The notes below the pieces were generated by a model. It was given only the letters and a program-made list of their open reading frames with translations, was not told where the DNA came from and made no database searches. Shown one piece after another: positions 1-9,429 of a stretch of DNA of 60,581 nucleotides. Every line of letters starts with the position of its first letter. The first letter of the stretch is position 1. Where the stretch lies: the NCBI RefSeq assembly GCF_015354405.1, contig NZ_JADKYP010000046.1:1-60581 (forward strand). The letters run 5' to 3'. A program made the position numbers and the translations under genes. The stretch comes from Nocardia sp. BSTN01. Lineage in GTDB: Bacteria; Actinomycetota; Actinomycetes; Mycobacteriales; Mycobacteriaceae.

Positions 1-1054
1 CGTTGACGTTCAGCTTCTCGTCCGGGATCTTCAGATCCTTCTGGAACTTCAGCGCGACCGAGGCGAAGGCCTCGTTGATCTCGAACAGATCGATGTCGTC
101 GACCGACAGACCGGCCTTGGCCAGCGCCTTGTGCGCCGCCGGGGTCGGGCCGGTGAGCATGATGGTGGCGTCGGCACCACTGGTGGCGGTGGCGACGATG
201 CGGGCGCGCGGGGTCAGACCCGAAGCGGCGCCGGCCTCCTCGGTGCCGACCAGCACCAGCGCGGCGCCGTCGACGATGCCCGAGCTGTTACCGCCGTGGT
301 GCACGTGGTCGATCTGCTCGATGTAGTGGAACTTCTGCAGCGCGACGGCGTCGAAGCCACCCATTTCGCCGATGCCCGCGAAGGACGGCTTGAGCTTGGC
401 CAGATCCTCGACGGTGGTGCCGGGACGCATGTGCTCGTCCTGGTCGAGGATGGTCAGGCCGTTCAGGTCCTTGACCGGGACCACGGACTTGGCGAAGTAG
501 CCGCCGGACCAGGCCGCCGCGGCGAGCTCCTGCGAGCGCACGGCGAACGTGTCGACATCCTCGCGGCTGAAGCCCTCGATGGTGGCGATCAGGTCGGCAC
601 CGATGCCCTGGGGCGCGATGTAGAGGTCGTAGCTGGTGGTCGGGTCGGCGAACAGCGCACCGCCGTCGGAGCCCATCGGAACGCGCGACATCGACTCGAC
701 ACCACCGGCGATGACCAGGTCTTCGAAGCCGGAGCGGACCTTCTGCGCGGCCATGTTCACGGCCTCGAGGCCGGAGGCGCAGAAGCGGTTGATCTGCACA
801 CCGCCGACCGTGTCGGGCAGGCCCGCGGTCAGCACGGTGGTACGGGCGATGTCGGCACCCTGGTCGCCGATCGGCGACACGACACCCAGGATGATGTCGG
901 AGATGCGATCCTCGTCGAGGTTCGGGAAGCGGTTGCGCAGCTCCTGGACCAGACCGGTCGTCAGATCGATCGGCTTGACCGAGTGCAGCGAGCCCTTCTT
1001 GTTGCGGCCGCGCGGGGTGCGGATGGCCTCGAAAATGTAGGCCTCTGTGGTCAT
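1..1054 (-). CDS. fadA: Acetyl-CoA acetyltransferase / thiolase FadA, 3' end cut off by the window edge
   Basis: Thiolase of fatty acid beta-oxidation: it cleaves 3-ketoacyl-CoA with CoA, or condenses two acetyl-CoA in reverse. The visible 351 codons match M. tuberculosis FadA (Rv0859) closely from memory, including the N-terminal EAIRTPRG stretch, the nucleophile Cys92 in [12 protein letters not shown], and the late INEAFAS motif. The second catalytic region (GGxxxxGHPxG) lies beyond base 1, so the gene is partial by position, not broken. The ATG at 1054 is preceded by a GGAAGG ribosome site. In mycobacteria fadB follows fadA, so fadB probably lies just outside the window. Cytoplasmic. Confidence 0.95.
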   Translation of the reverse strand, partial: MTTEAYIFEAIRTPRGRNKKGSLHSVKPIDLTTGLVQELRNRFPNLDEDRISDIILGVVSPIGDQGADIARTTVLTAGLPDTVGGVQINRFCASGLEAVNMAAQKVRSGFEDLVIAGGVESMSRVPMGSDGGALFADPTTSYDLYIAPQGIGADLIATIEGFSREDVDTFAVRSQELAAAAWSGGYFAKSVVPVKDLNGLTILDQDEHMRPGTTVEDLAKLKPSFAGIGEMGGFDAVALQKFHYIEQIDHVHHGGNSSGIVDGAALVLVGTEEAGAASGLTPRARIVATATSGADATIMLTGPTPAAHKALAKAGLSVDDIDLFEINEAFASVALKFQKDLKIPDEKLNVN

Positions 1055-1221
1055 ATCGGAGTGTTTCCTTCCTTAAAGGTGCCGACCGGCCATCCGACCG
1101 ACCGTGTTCGATCCCGGCGAGCCCTCAGGCACACCACACCGGCGAACCGGGAGGTCACACACGGTTCCCTCCGGAAGTCCGCCGAGCGCATAACGCTGTA
1201 CAAACGCCGACACGCATCGAC

Positions 1222-1273
1222 CTACGAGGCTCCGGGGTGCCCGTATGCCTGGGCATACCATAGAACCTCGTAG
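1222..1273. promoter_or_regulatory. Nested inverted repeats in the fadA upstream region
   Basis: The 299 bp between fadA and dnaX contain a perfect 16-bp palindrome, GTATGCCTGGGCATAC (1243-1258). It sits almost concentrically inside an 8-bp inverted repeat, CTACGAGG (1222-1229) with CCTCGTAG (1266-1273). The position, about 190 bp upstream of the fadA start and about 80 bp downstream of dnaX, fits either an operator for a dimeric regulator of fadA or a structured 3' end of the dnaX transcript. The sequence alone does not decide between these. No other gene is visible in 1055-1353. Confidence 0.45.
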
Positions 1274-1353
1274 CACCGATGCTGACGACCACCCGTTCAT
1301 AGTACAGCGGGATGCGAACTCCGGTTAACTTAACGTATTCCGGCAGGTGACTG

Positions 1354-4300
1354 TCAACCACCCAGATGTGTGGCACCCAACTCAGTTCGCAGCAACTCCA
1401 AGGCCACCTCATCGGGGTCGCGGCGCTGTTCCGGCGGGACCGGTCGCGCCGATTCCGCGAGCATCTCCTGCTCTTCTTCCGGCGTCAACGCAGGTGGGAC
1501 ACCGTCGTAACCTACCGGCGAGTAGTCCGACGGCCCGGGGTCGTCCGGGAGGTCCGGCGCCTCGGGCGGCGGAATATCGTCGTCGGGCGCGGTTCGGTCG
1601 CCGGCGCCGGCGCCGCGCGGCGGGCGGAACTCCCGCCGCTGCGCCTGCCCCTGCCCGTCGCGACGATCGGCCGCCGCGCCCCGGGTATCGGTCTGACCGC
1701 CGCGGGTATCGCCCTCCGCCGACTGCGCCTGACTCTGGCTGGGCCGGACGAATCGCGGCGGTTGCGACTGGCCCGGACTGTCCCCGCGCCCGCCACGGCC
1801 TGCCGGTGGTTCGGCGCCACCTCGCGCAGGTCGCTCGGCTGCCGCGCCGCCGGCGCGCGCACCACCGGCCTCACCCGACCCGACTTCCCACCGGACGCCG
1901 TACTGCCGGCCGATCACCGCGTGCACCGCGGCCCGCACGGCGTCGATGTTCTGCGGAATGGACAACCGTTGCGCGAGCGGAGCATGCGGATGCGCGAACA
2001 CGATCGTGTCGCCCTCGACCCGGACGGCCCCCACCGCACCCGAGAGCAGCGCCGGCAGGGCGGCACTCGACTCCCGCGCCTTGGCTCGGATATCGGCCCA
2101 GGCGGCCTCGATCTCCCGCAGCACATCGCCACCGCCGGCCTCGGCGGGCGACGTCACCGGTTCCGCGGGCGCCTCATCTGCGGCGTGGCCCACCGAGTCC
2201 GGGCCCGACACATCCGGCGTTCCAGGGCCGGCGGCCGCAGCAGGTTCGGCGGTGGAAACTCGGGCTGCACCAGCACCAGCACCGTCGCCGGAAGCGGCGG
2301 CGGACTCGGACTCGGCGCCGTGGGAATCCGGACCCGCGCCGGCCTCCGGACCGTTCGAACCCTCGGCACTCGTCGGCCGTCCCGCAGGATCCGAGTCGCC
2401 GTCCGGCTCGAAGGACCCCGCGGTGTGCGCGGCCGGACCCGACGGACCTCCTGCTTCCGATTCGTCCACGACGGCGCCGGAAGCGGCGGCGTTGCGCCCC
2501 TCGTGACCGTGCTCGGCGCCCTCATCGGATCCGGGCGACCCCGGGCCGCCTCGGCGGGCAGTGGAGGCAGCACTGCCAGGTTGGTGATGTGGCACGTCGG
2601 ACGATTCCGGCCGGGCGCCGGAATCCGCGGCGGACGGCCGATCGACGGCCTCCGATTCGACTGCGGCGGCGCCCCGATCGGGAGCGGACTCCAGCGCTCC
2701 GTCATGACGCTCGGCATCGGCAACCGACTGCGCGCCGGAGGGTGATCCGGCATGCGGTTCGGATCCGGCGCCCCGACTCTCATTGTCGGCTGCGGGACCG
2801 GAAACGGTTGTCGCCGTGCCCTTTTCGTCCCCGGTCGACGCCGGGCGACCGGTTTCACGGTCGGCAGCGGCGGTCATTGTGGAGCCGGGCGCGGAGACCC
2901 GCTCACCGGGCGCCGGAACATCGGCGGTACCGGGCGCGGACCGATCATCCGAGGATGGGCCACCGGCCGAGGCCGCGGCGTGCGGATCGGCCGAAAGCCC
3001 TTGGGGCCGTTGCCCTTCCGATTCGTTCTGCGTCTGCGGCGTCGCCGGTGATTGCGGGCCGGTCGGCGACTGTGCCCGCTGCGCCGGATGCGGCGCGCTC
3101 TTCTTCTCCCGCATCGCGGCGAGCGCTTCCGCGCCACGGCGACGCGGCTCTCCGGACGATTGGGCCGCGCCACCGGCAGATTCCGGCGCCGGGGCGGCGG
3201 GCGCGGCGGAGGGCTGCGGCGCGGCGGCGGGCGCGGATGCCGGGACTCCACCCGACTCCATCCGTCGCTCCAGGCGTTCCAGCCGCTGCAACGCCGCCGA
3301 TTCGGCTTCCGAGACCGAGGGCAGCAGCATGCGGGCACACACCACCTCGAGCAGGAGGCGGGGTGCGGTCGCGCCGCGCATCTCGCCGAGACCCTCGTGC
3401 AGCAGCTCCGCGTAGCGGGCCAGGGTGGCCGGGCCGATGCGGTCGGCCTGGGCCGACATCCGGTCGATGACATCGCCGGGGCCGGTGACCAGGTTGCGTT
3501 CGGCGGCATCGGGAACCGCACGCAGCAGAATCAGATCGCGGATGCGCTCGAGCAGGTCGGTGGCGAAGCGGCGTGGATCGTGGCCGGCCTCCACCACTCG
3601 ATCGATGGTGGCGAACAGGGCCGCACCGTCGTCGGCGGCCAGCGCGTCGACGGCCTCGTCGATCAGCGCGATATCGGTGACGCCGAGCAGGGCCAGCGCC
3701 CGGGGATAGGTGACACCTTCGGGCCCGGCGCCGGCCAGCAGCTGATCGAGCACGCTGAGGCTGTCGCGCGGCGAACCACCGCCGGCCCGGATCACCAGCG
3801 GATAGACCGATTCCTCGACCTGCACCTGCTCCTGCTCGCAGATCTTGCCGAGCAGCCCGCGCATGGTGGCCGGTGGCAGCAGCCGGAACGGATAGTGATG
3901 GGTGCGCGAGCGAATGGTCGGCAGCACCTTGTCCGGCTCGGTGGTGGCGAAGATGAAGATCAGATGGGCCGGCGGCTCCTCGACGATCTTCAGCAGCGCG
4001 TTGAATCCGGCCGTGGTGACCATATGCGCCTCGTCCACGATGAAGACGCGGTACCGCGATTCCGCAGGTGCGTAGAACGCACGATCACGCAGCTCACGGG
4101 TATCGTCCACACCACCGTGGCTGGCGGCGTCGAGTTCGATGACGTCGAGATTGCCGGGCCCGCCCGGGGCCAGCGCGACACACGACGGGCACACTCCGCA
4201 CGGTCGCGAGGTCGGGCCCTCGACGCAGTTGAGCGAGCGCGCCAGAATGCGCGCCGAGGAGGTCTTGCCACAACCTCGCGGGCCGGAGAACAGGTAGGCA

Positions 4301-4407
4301 TGACTGATCCGCCCGGTGTCGAGCGCGGTACTCAGCGGATCGGTAACGTGCTCCTGCCCCACTACCTCGGCGAAGGTTGCCGGTCGATACTTCCGGTACA
4401 GAGCCAC
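1354..4407 (-). CDS. dnaX: DNA polymerase III gamma/tau subunit
   Basis: Clamp-loader ATPase of the replicative polymerase. From the GTG at 4407 the protein starts MALYRKYRP, the family's usual N-terminus; longer upstream readings add an unlikely 15 residues. AAA+ features are Walker A GPRGCGKTS (residues 42-50), a zinc module with Cys61/70/73/76, and DEAH at 125-128. About 1017 residues long, against 578 for M. tuberculosis DnaZX from memory. The extra length is a low-complexity Ala/Pro/Ser/Gly/Asp linker from about residue 390 to 700, followed by the tau-type C-terminal region and another Pro/Arg-rich tail. No obvious A-run slippery site for making gamma was seen. In mycobacteria the upstream neighbour is the Rv3722c aminotransferase, which here is about 53.7 kb away. 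Confidence 0.95.
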   Translation of the reverse strand: MALYRKYRPATFAEVVGQEHVTDPLSTALDTGRISHAYLFSGPRGCGKTSSARILARSLNCVEGPTSRPCGVCPSCVALAPGGPGNLDVIELDAASHGGVDDTRELRDRAFYAPAESRYRVFIVDEAHMVTTAGFNALLKIVEEPPAHLIFIFATTEPDKVLPTIRSRTHHYPFRLLPPATMRGLLGKICEQEQVQVEESVYPLVIRAGGGSPRDSLSVLDQLLAGAGPEGVTYPRALALLGVTDIALIDEAVDALAADDGAALFATIDRVVEAGHDPRRFATDLLERIRDLILLRAVPDAAERNLVTGPGDVIDRMSAQADRIGPATLARYAELLHEGLGEMRGATAPRLLLEVVCARMLLPSVSEAESAALQRLERLERRMESGGVPASAPAAAPQPSAAPAAPAPESAGGAAQSSGEPRRRGAEALAAMREKKSAPHPAQRAQSPTGPQSPATPQTQNESEGQRPQGLSADPHAAASAGGPSSDDRSAPGTADVPAPGERVSAPGSTMTAAADRETGRPASTGDEKGTATTVSGPAADNESRGAGSEPHAGSPSGAQSVADAERHDGALESAPDRGAAAVESEAVDRPSAADSGARPESSDVPHHQPGSAASTARRGGPGSPGSDEGAEHGHEGRNAAASGAVVDESEAGGPSGPAAHTAGSFEPDGDSDPAGRPTSAEGSNGPEAGAGPDSHGAESESAAASGDGAGAGAARVSTAEPAAAAGPGTPDVSGPDSVGHAADEAPAEPVTSPAEAGGGDVLREIEAAWADIRAKARESSAALPALLSGAVGAVRVEGDTIVFAHPHAPLAQRLSIPQNIDAVRAAVHAVIGRQYGVRWEVGSGEAGGARAGGAAAERPARGGAEPPAGRGGRGDSPGQSQPPRFVRPSQSQAQSAEGDTRGGQTDTRGAAADRRDGQGQAQRREFRPPRGAGAGDRTAPDDDIPPPEAPDLPDDPGPSDYSPVGYDGVPPALTPEEEQEMLAESARPVPPEQRRDPDEVALELLRTELGATHLGG

Positions 4408-4773
4408 GGCCCGAGGGTACCGGCGAACACCGACAGGAAACCATTCGCGCACCGGGTATCCACCCCGCCCGCCGAACCGATCACGGCCATGAATAAACTA
4501 TGATCTACATCACAAGCATTCTTTTCGTCCGATCTCGGCGCGGACAACCGACCTGGTCAACAATCGGTTTGCGCTCGGCAATCGGAAACAGCGTGAAATT
4601 AACAGCGATTTCGTCTGCGAGCCGCCGAGTGACGAAATCTTTTGGACACGCTCCCCGTTTGCGACCCAAATTATGGACGTAACGATTCCGTCACCCGATT
4701 AGCGCCCGGTCCACTCTGCTGACTAACGTTGGTTTCGGCAACTTCGGTAGCCAAACCTTCATCAGGTTGGTGT

Positions 4774-4802
4774 CCCCGGTCGGTCCCTCATCCCGACCGG
4801 GG
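4774..4802 (+). promoter_or_regulatory. Perfect 10-bp hairpin in the leader of the 4834 gene
   Basis: CCCCGGTCGG (4774-4783) and CCGACCGGGG (4793-4802) form a perfect stem with a 9-nt loop. The hairpin ends 32 bases before the ATG at 4834 and just ahead of a GGAGGT ribosome site (4817-4822). A 10-codon reading frame opens at 4824 in another frame and overlaps the real start. Together they could form an attenuator or a translational control element. The rest of 4408-4833 shows no gene; it must carry the divergent promoters of dnaX and this gene. Confidence 0.4.
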
Positions 4803-4833
4803 CACAACAATGTTTCGGAGGTAATGACGGGTT

Positions 4834-5676
4834 ATGACGACCGTGCCGTCGTGTGACGACATCGCCGCCGCCTGGCTCTCACACACCGATTTCGCCGGCG
4901 ATCGGGCCGCCACGGATCTGCTCCGCCGCGCCATCAGCCCCCGCGATTTCTCGCGCAACCGCGATTCGCTGCCGGTATCGGCCGCGGCCGATCCGGCCAC
5001 CGCCGGCGCCATTCTCGAATTGCTGGATCGGGGCCAGGTTCCGACGCTGTCGGCGATCGACACCCTGATCGCGCAGAATCGGATACGCGCCGAGGCAGCC
5101 CGCATCGAACGGCTGGGCCGGCGCGCACAGCGCAGTATCGACGAATTCGGCCGCACACTCGCCGAGCTGACAGAGGACTATCGAAACACCCACCAGATGG
5201 GACCCACCCGCCGCGATATTCTCACCGCCGCACCGATGGTGACCTTGATCCGCGAACGCGTCGGCGATATCGCCCCGAACGCGGTCAAACATCTGTGGCT
5301 CGTCGAACGGGCGCAGCGCGCGGGATGGATAGCCTTCGATGCCACACCGCGATCGCTGTGCGCGGCCCGGCGTTTCCACTCCGCGAAATACGGCAACCGC
5401 GTGTCGCTGCGCCCGGTCAACACCATCGGCACCCTCGTGGCCGCGTTCCTGGACACCTACCGCACCACGCACGGCCGCCCGCCGCGCTGGTCGATCCTCG
5501 CGCACGAGTTGCGCGACGACCGTGGCCGCCGCGTCTTCAACGACACCGCCGACGCTCGCGCCCAGCAGCAGTGGCTGGTCACCGCGCAATGGCTCGCGCT
5601 CGAGGACGATCTGCCGGTTCCCGGGGCCCGCGGTCGGCGCGCGCTGACCCGGCAGGCCCGCAAGCGCGGGAATTGA
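4834..5676 (+). CDS. Conserved-looking hypothetical protein, 280 aa
   Basis: Not recognised. A soluble, Arg/Ala-rich protein with no signal peptide or membrane segment. Residues about 85-125 form a basic helical stretch that could be a coiled coil. The C-terminal third (about residues 195-270) is also basic, and its helix spacing suggests a small nucleic-acid-binding fold, but no named motif was identified. Codon use and third-position GC match the host. The ATG at 4834 is favoured by the GGAGGT site 11 bases upstream. It stands alone, with the ammonium transporter starting about 90 bp downstream on the same strand, so co-transcription is possible. Confidence 0.75.
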   Translation: MTTVPSCDDIAAAWLSHTDFAGDRAATDLLRRAISPRDFSRNRDSLPVSAAADPATAGAILELLDRGQVPTLSAIDTLIAQNRIRAEAARIERLGRRAQRSIDEFGRTLAELTEDYRNTHQMGPTRRDILTAAPMVTLIRERVGDIAPNAVKHLWLVERAQRAGWIAFDATPRSLCAARRFHSAKYGNRVSLRPVNTIGTLVAAFLDTYRTTHGRPPRWSILAHELRDDRGRRVFNDTADARAQQQWLVTAQWLALEDDLPVPGARGRRALTRQARKRGN

Positions 5677-5769
5677 ATCCGAACGGAAGTACCAGACTCG
5701 CTCATCGGCGCGACACCGGAGGTTCGGTAGTTTCTTGCCACGCGAACGCGTGTGGAAAAGGAGTTGTCC

Positions 5770-7080
5770 GTGCCCCCGACCATCGACCCCGCCGCCACGG
5801 CGTGGCTGTTGACCAGCACCGCGCTGGTCCTGCTCATGACCCCCGGCCTGGCGATCTTCTACGGCGGCATGGTGCGCACGACCGGCGTGCTGAACATGCT
5901 GATGATGAGCTTCATCTCCATCCCGCTGGTGACGGTGGTGTGGCTGCTGTTCGGTTACACCCTGGCCTTCGGTGACGACGCCGGCGGCGGATTGATCGGC
6001 GGGCTGGAACATTTCGCGATGACCGGCATCACCCCGGGCACCGTGCGCAGCGGCGTTCCGGAACTGCTGTACGCGACCTTCGAATTGACCTTCGCGATCC
6101 TCACCGTCGCACTCGTCAGCGGCGCCATCGCCGATCGCGCCAAATTCTCCGCCTGGATGGTGTTCGTCCCGGTGTGGGCGCTGGTGGTGTTCGCTCCGAT
6201 CGCGCACTGGGTCTGGGGTCCGAACGGCTGGCTGGCCTCCTTCGGCGTACTCGATTTCGCGGGCGGCCTGGTGGTCGAAATCGCTTCCGGCGCTTCGGCT
6301 CTCGCTTTGGCCCTGGTCCTGGGACCGCGGATCGGATTCAAGGTGGACGCGATGCGCCCGCACAATCTGCCGTTCGTGCTGCTGGGCGCCGGACTGCTGT
6401 GGTTCGGCTGGTTCGGCTTCAACGCCGGATCCGCGTTCAAGGCCGACGGACTGGCCGCCGCGGTGTTCCTGAACACTCTGGTCGCGGGCTGTCTGGGCAT
6501 GCTCGGCTGGTTGATCGTGGAGCAGATCCGCGACGGACGCCCGACCACCTTCGGTGCGGCCTCCGGCGCGGTCGCCGGACTGGTCGCGATCACGCCCTCG
6601 TGCGGTTCGGTCAACGCGCTCGGCGCGGTGATCGTGGGCCTGGCGGCGGGCGTGGTGTGTTCGTTCGCCGTCGGCTGGAAATTCAAGGCGGGCTACGACG
6701 ATTCGCTCGATGTGGTCGGCGTGCACTTCACCGGCGGCGTGGTCGGCACTCTGCTGATCGGCCTGCTGGCGAACCGGGTGATGACCGGCGGAGCGCGCGG
6801 ATTGTTCTACGGCGGCGGACTCGCGCAGCTCGGCAAACAGGCGGTCGGCGTCGTGGTGGTCGCGGCGTGGGCGTTCGGCGTCTCCTATCTGATCGGCAAG
6901 GTGATCGATCGGGTGATGGGCTTCCGGGTCAGCAAGGAGGACGAGGTCGGCGGTATCGACTTCGCGCTGCACGCCGAGACCGCGTATGTCGAGGGTGTGC
7001 ACGGCCACGCACCGCGCGGCCTGTTCGGCCATCATCCGCACGGCGGCGGGGAGCGTCCCGCCGGTGACGGGGATCGCTGA
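5770..7080 (+). CDS. amt: Ammonium transporter of the Amt/MEP family
   Basis: Polytopic membrane protein (436 aa, about 11 hydrophobic helices) for ammonium uptake. The family signature LLMTPGLAIFYGGMVR is at residues 21-36, and WFGWFGFNAGS lies about 211-221. The GTG at 5770 has AAGGAG six bases upstream; a GTG at 5752 lacks a ribosome site. The first histidine of the conserved pore twin-His pair (H168 in E. coli AmtB) is replaced by Glu170 in FAGGLVVEIASG. The second is kept as His319 in VVGVHFTGG. M. tuberculosis Amt keeps the first His (from memory). The C-terminal tail is His/Gly-rich. No glnK follows, so PII control cannot be inferred from context. Confidence 0.95.
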   Translation: MPPTIDPAATAWLLTSTALVLLMTPGLAIFYGGMVRTTGVLNMLMMSFISIPLVTVVWLLFGYTLAFGDDAGGGLIGGLEHFAMTGITPGTVRSGVPELLYATFELTFAILTVALVSGAIADRAKFSAWMVFVPVWALVVFAPIAHWVWGPNGWLASFGVLDFAGGLVVEIASGASALALALVLGPRIGFKVDAMRPHNLPFVLLGAGLLWFGWFGFNAGSAFKADGLAAAVFLNTLVAGCLGMLGWLIVEQIRDGRPTTFGAASGAVAGLVAITPSCGSVNALGAVIVGLAAGVVCSFAVGWKFKAGYDDSLDVVGVHFTGGVVGTLLIGLLANRVMTGGARGLFYGGGLAQLGKQAVGVVVVAAWAFGVSYLIGKVIDRVMGFRVSKEDEVGGIDFALHAETAYVEGVHGHAPRGLFGHHPHGGGERPAGDGDR

Positions 7081-7112
7081 CGCCGATCCGCCCCTCCTCT
7101 TGCGCCGCGCTG

Positions 7113-7143
7113 GGGTAACGGCGTTACGCTAACACCGTTACCC
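7113..7143. promoter_or_regulatory. Candidate TetR operator upstream of the MMPL-tetR operon
   Basis: GGGTAACGG (7113-7121) and CCGTTACCC (7135-7143) form a perfect 9-bp inverted repeat 24 bp before the MMPL start. The 13-bp spacer carries further half-sites (GTTAC and TAAC). Palindromes like this, ahead of an exporter whose second gene is a TetR repressor, are typical autoregulatory operators. The link to this TetR is inferred. Confidence 0.6.
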
Positions 7144-7167
7144 ATACCGGCCGCCCGAGGAGCACTC

Positions 7168-9429
7168 ATGCTGACCCGAATCGCCCGGCTCGCCACCCGG
7201 TATCCGAAGCGGGTACTCCTCGCCGCCCTGGCCCTGGCACTGATCTGCGGCGGCTTCGGCGCGACGGTCACGGCCCATCTGCAAGCCGGCGGATTCACCT
7301 CGGACAAGGCCGAATCCACCCGCGCGGCACAACTGGTGGCCGATCAGTTCAATGGCGCCCAGCCCAATCTGGTGCTGCTCGTACACGCCGACGAGGGTGT
7401 GGAGTCGGCCGCGGCCCGTGCGGTCGGCGCCGATATCGCCGCCCGGCTCGGCAGTCGCTCCGATACCGTCGGCGTCCGGTCGTATTGGACCAGTCCACCG
7501 CAACTGGCCGCCGCCCTGCGCAGTACCGACGGCAAGAGCGCGTTGGTCATGGCCTACCTGACGGGCGGCGACGACAAGGCTCAGCGCACCGCCGGTGAGA
7601 TCGCGAGCACCCTGCCCGTCTCCACACCTGGTGTGACCGTGCGGGCGGGCGGAATCGCCGCCGTCTATCACGATGTCAACACCCAGGTCACCAAGGATCT
7701 GGCGATGGCCGAGGGCATCGCGGTCCCGCTCACGGCGATCGTGCTGATCCTGGTGTTCGGCAGCGTCATCGCGGCGTCGCTGCCGCTGGCGGTCGGAATC
7801 TTCGCGATTCTCTGCACGCTCGCGATCCTGCGCAGTTTCACCCTCTTCACCGATGTGTCGATCTACGCGTTGAATATGACCACCGCGCTGGGACTCGCGC
7901 TGGCGATCGACTACAGCCTGTTCATCGTCAGCCGATATCGCGAGGAATTGTCCGCCGGTTCCGGCCACGAGGCGGCGGCGGTGCGCGCGGTGCAGACCGC
8001 GGGGCGAACGGTGCTGTTCTCGGCGCTGACGGTCGCGCTGGCGCTGGCCGTGCTCAGCGTCTTCGACATGTACTTTCTGAAATCGTTCGCCTATGCCGGG
8101 GTCGCGGTGGTGGCGGCCGCGGCGATCGCCTCGATCGTGATCCTGCCCGCGGCGCTGGTGCTGCTCGGCGATCGGATCAATTCCTGGAATCTGCGGGTGG
8201 CGATCCGGAAACTGCTCGGGCGGCCCGAGCCCACCTCGCGACCGGAGCGGGAATCCGGCTGGTATCGCACGGTCACCTGGGTGATGCGGCGGGCGTTGCC
8301 CGTCTCCGTCGCGATCATCGCGGTACTGCTCGCGGTCGGCGCGCCGTTCCTCGGGGTGAAGTTCGGCTATCCCGACGACCGGGTGCTGCCCACCGGTTCG
8401 ACCAGCCGCGCGGTCGGCGACGAACTGCGAGCGGAGTTCCCCGCCGTGAATTCCGGCACGGGAACGACGATCGTGCTGCCGGGTGCGCCGAGCGAACCCC
8501 AGGCGATCAGCGGCTATGCCACGGCACTGTCGAAGGTCGAGGGCGTGAACGCGGTGCTGTCCAGCAGCGGTGTCTACGTGTCCGGCGCGCGGATGGGCGG
8601 CGCCGCGCCGGGTATGGCCAACGACTCGGGTCAATACCTCACCGTCACATCGGCATTCGATCCCTACTCGCCACAGGCCAAGGATCAGTTGCAGGCGTTG
8701 CGCGATGTGCCCGCGCCCGCACCGGCGCTGTTCGGCGGTGCGGCGGCGATGAACGTGGACTCGCTCAACGCACTGGGACAACGGTTGCCGCTGGCGATCG
8801 CGCTGATCGCACTCGCGACCTTCGTGGTCCTGTTCCTGTTCACCGGCAGCGTGGTGCTCCCGCTGAAAGCCGTGGTGATCAACTCGCTGTCGCTCACCGC
8901 GATGTTCGGGATGATGGTGTGGATCTTTCAGGAGGGACACTTCTCGGGGCTGCTCGGCTTCACGCCCACCGGCTTCCTGGTGCCGACCATGCCGATTCTG
9001 ATGTTCTGCTTGGCCTTCGGCATGTCGATGGACTACGAGGTGTTCCTGCTCTCCCGTATCCGCGAGGCCTGGCTGGCCTCCGACCGCACCGCCGCGGACA
9101 ACGACCGTTCGGTGGCCATCGGCGTCGCCCGGACCGGTCGCATCGTTACCGCGGCCGCGCTGTTGATGGCGATCGTGCTGGGCGCCATGATCACCGCGAA
9201 GGTGTCGTTCATGCAGATGTTCGGACTCGGCCTCACGATCACCGTGCTGGCCGACGCCACCGTCATCCGCATGCTGCTGGTTCCGGCCCTGATGCGCCTG
9301 ATGGGCCGCGGGAACTGGTGGGCCCCGGGGCCATTGGCGCGCTGGCACGAACGGTTCGGCCTCACCGAACACCCCACGCCCGCAGCGCCGCAACCGACGG
9401 CGGAACCGGCTCCGGCGGGGCGGCCGTGA
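7168..9429 (+). CDS. MMPL-family transporter
   Basis: RND-superfamily exporter of the MMPL class (753 aa). An N-terminal helix (about residues 15-35) is followed by an extracytoplasmic domain. Then come a five-helix block (about 185-335), a second loop domain and a second helix block (about 530-720). Charged GLALAIDYSLF (helix block 1) and CLAFGMSMDYEVF (block 2) are the conserved Asp-Tyr positions used for proton coupling in the family. The ATG is preceded by GAGGAG. The stop overlaps the GTG of the TetR gene (GTGA), so both are co-translated. The cargo is unknown: mycobacterial relatives export lipids, and others confer drug efflux. Confidence 0.92.
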   Translation: MLTRIARLATRYPKRVLLAALALALICGGFGATVTAHLQAGGFTSDKAESTRAAQLVADQFNGAQPNLVLLVHADEGVESAAARAVGADIAARLGSRSDTVGVRSYWTSPPQLAAALRSTDGKSALVMAYLTGGDDKAQRTAGEIASTLPVSTPGVTVRAGGIAAVYHDVNTQVTKDLAMAEGIAVPLTAIVLILVFGSVIAASLPLAVGIFAILCTLAILRSFTLFTDVSIYALNMTTALGLALAIDYSLFIVSRYREELSAGSGHEAAAVRAVQTAGRTVLFSALTVALALAVLSVFDMYFLKSFAYAGVAVVAAAAIASIVILPAALVLLGDRINSWNLRVAIRKLLGRPEPTSRPERESGWYRTVTWVMRRALPVSVAIIAVLLAVGAPFLGVKFGYPDDRVLPTGSTSRAVGDELRAEFPAVNSGTGTTIVLPGAPSEPQAISGYATALSKVEGVNAVLSSSGVYVSGARMGGAAPGMANDSGQYLTVTSAFDPYSPQAKDQLQALRDVPAPAPALFGGAAAMNVDSLNALGQRLPLAIALIALATFVVLFLFTGSVVLPLKAVVINSLSLTAMFGMMVWIFQEGHFSGLLGFTPTGFLVPTMPILMFCLAFGMSMDYEVFLLSRIREAWLASDRTAADNDRSVAIGVARTGRIVTAAALLMAIVLGAMITAKVSFMQMFGLGLTITVLADATVIRMLLVPALMRLMGRGNWWAPGPLARWHERFGLTEHPTPAAPQPTAEPAPAGRP

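Noticed and set aside
1347-3470. Long plus-strand open frames opposite dnaX
   Set aside because: They are antisense shadows caused by the GC-rich third positions; the translations are Arg/Pro-rich with no motifs, while the minus strand encodes clear DnaX.
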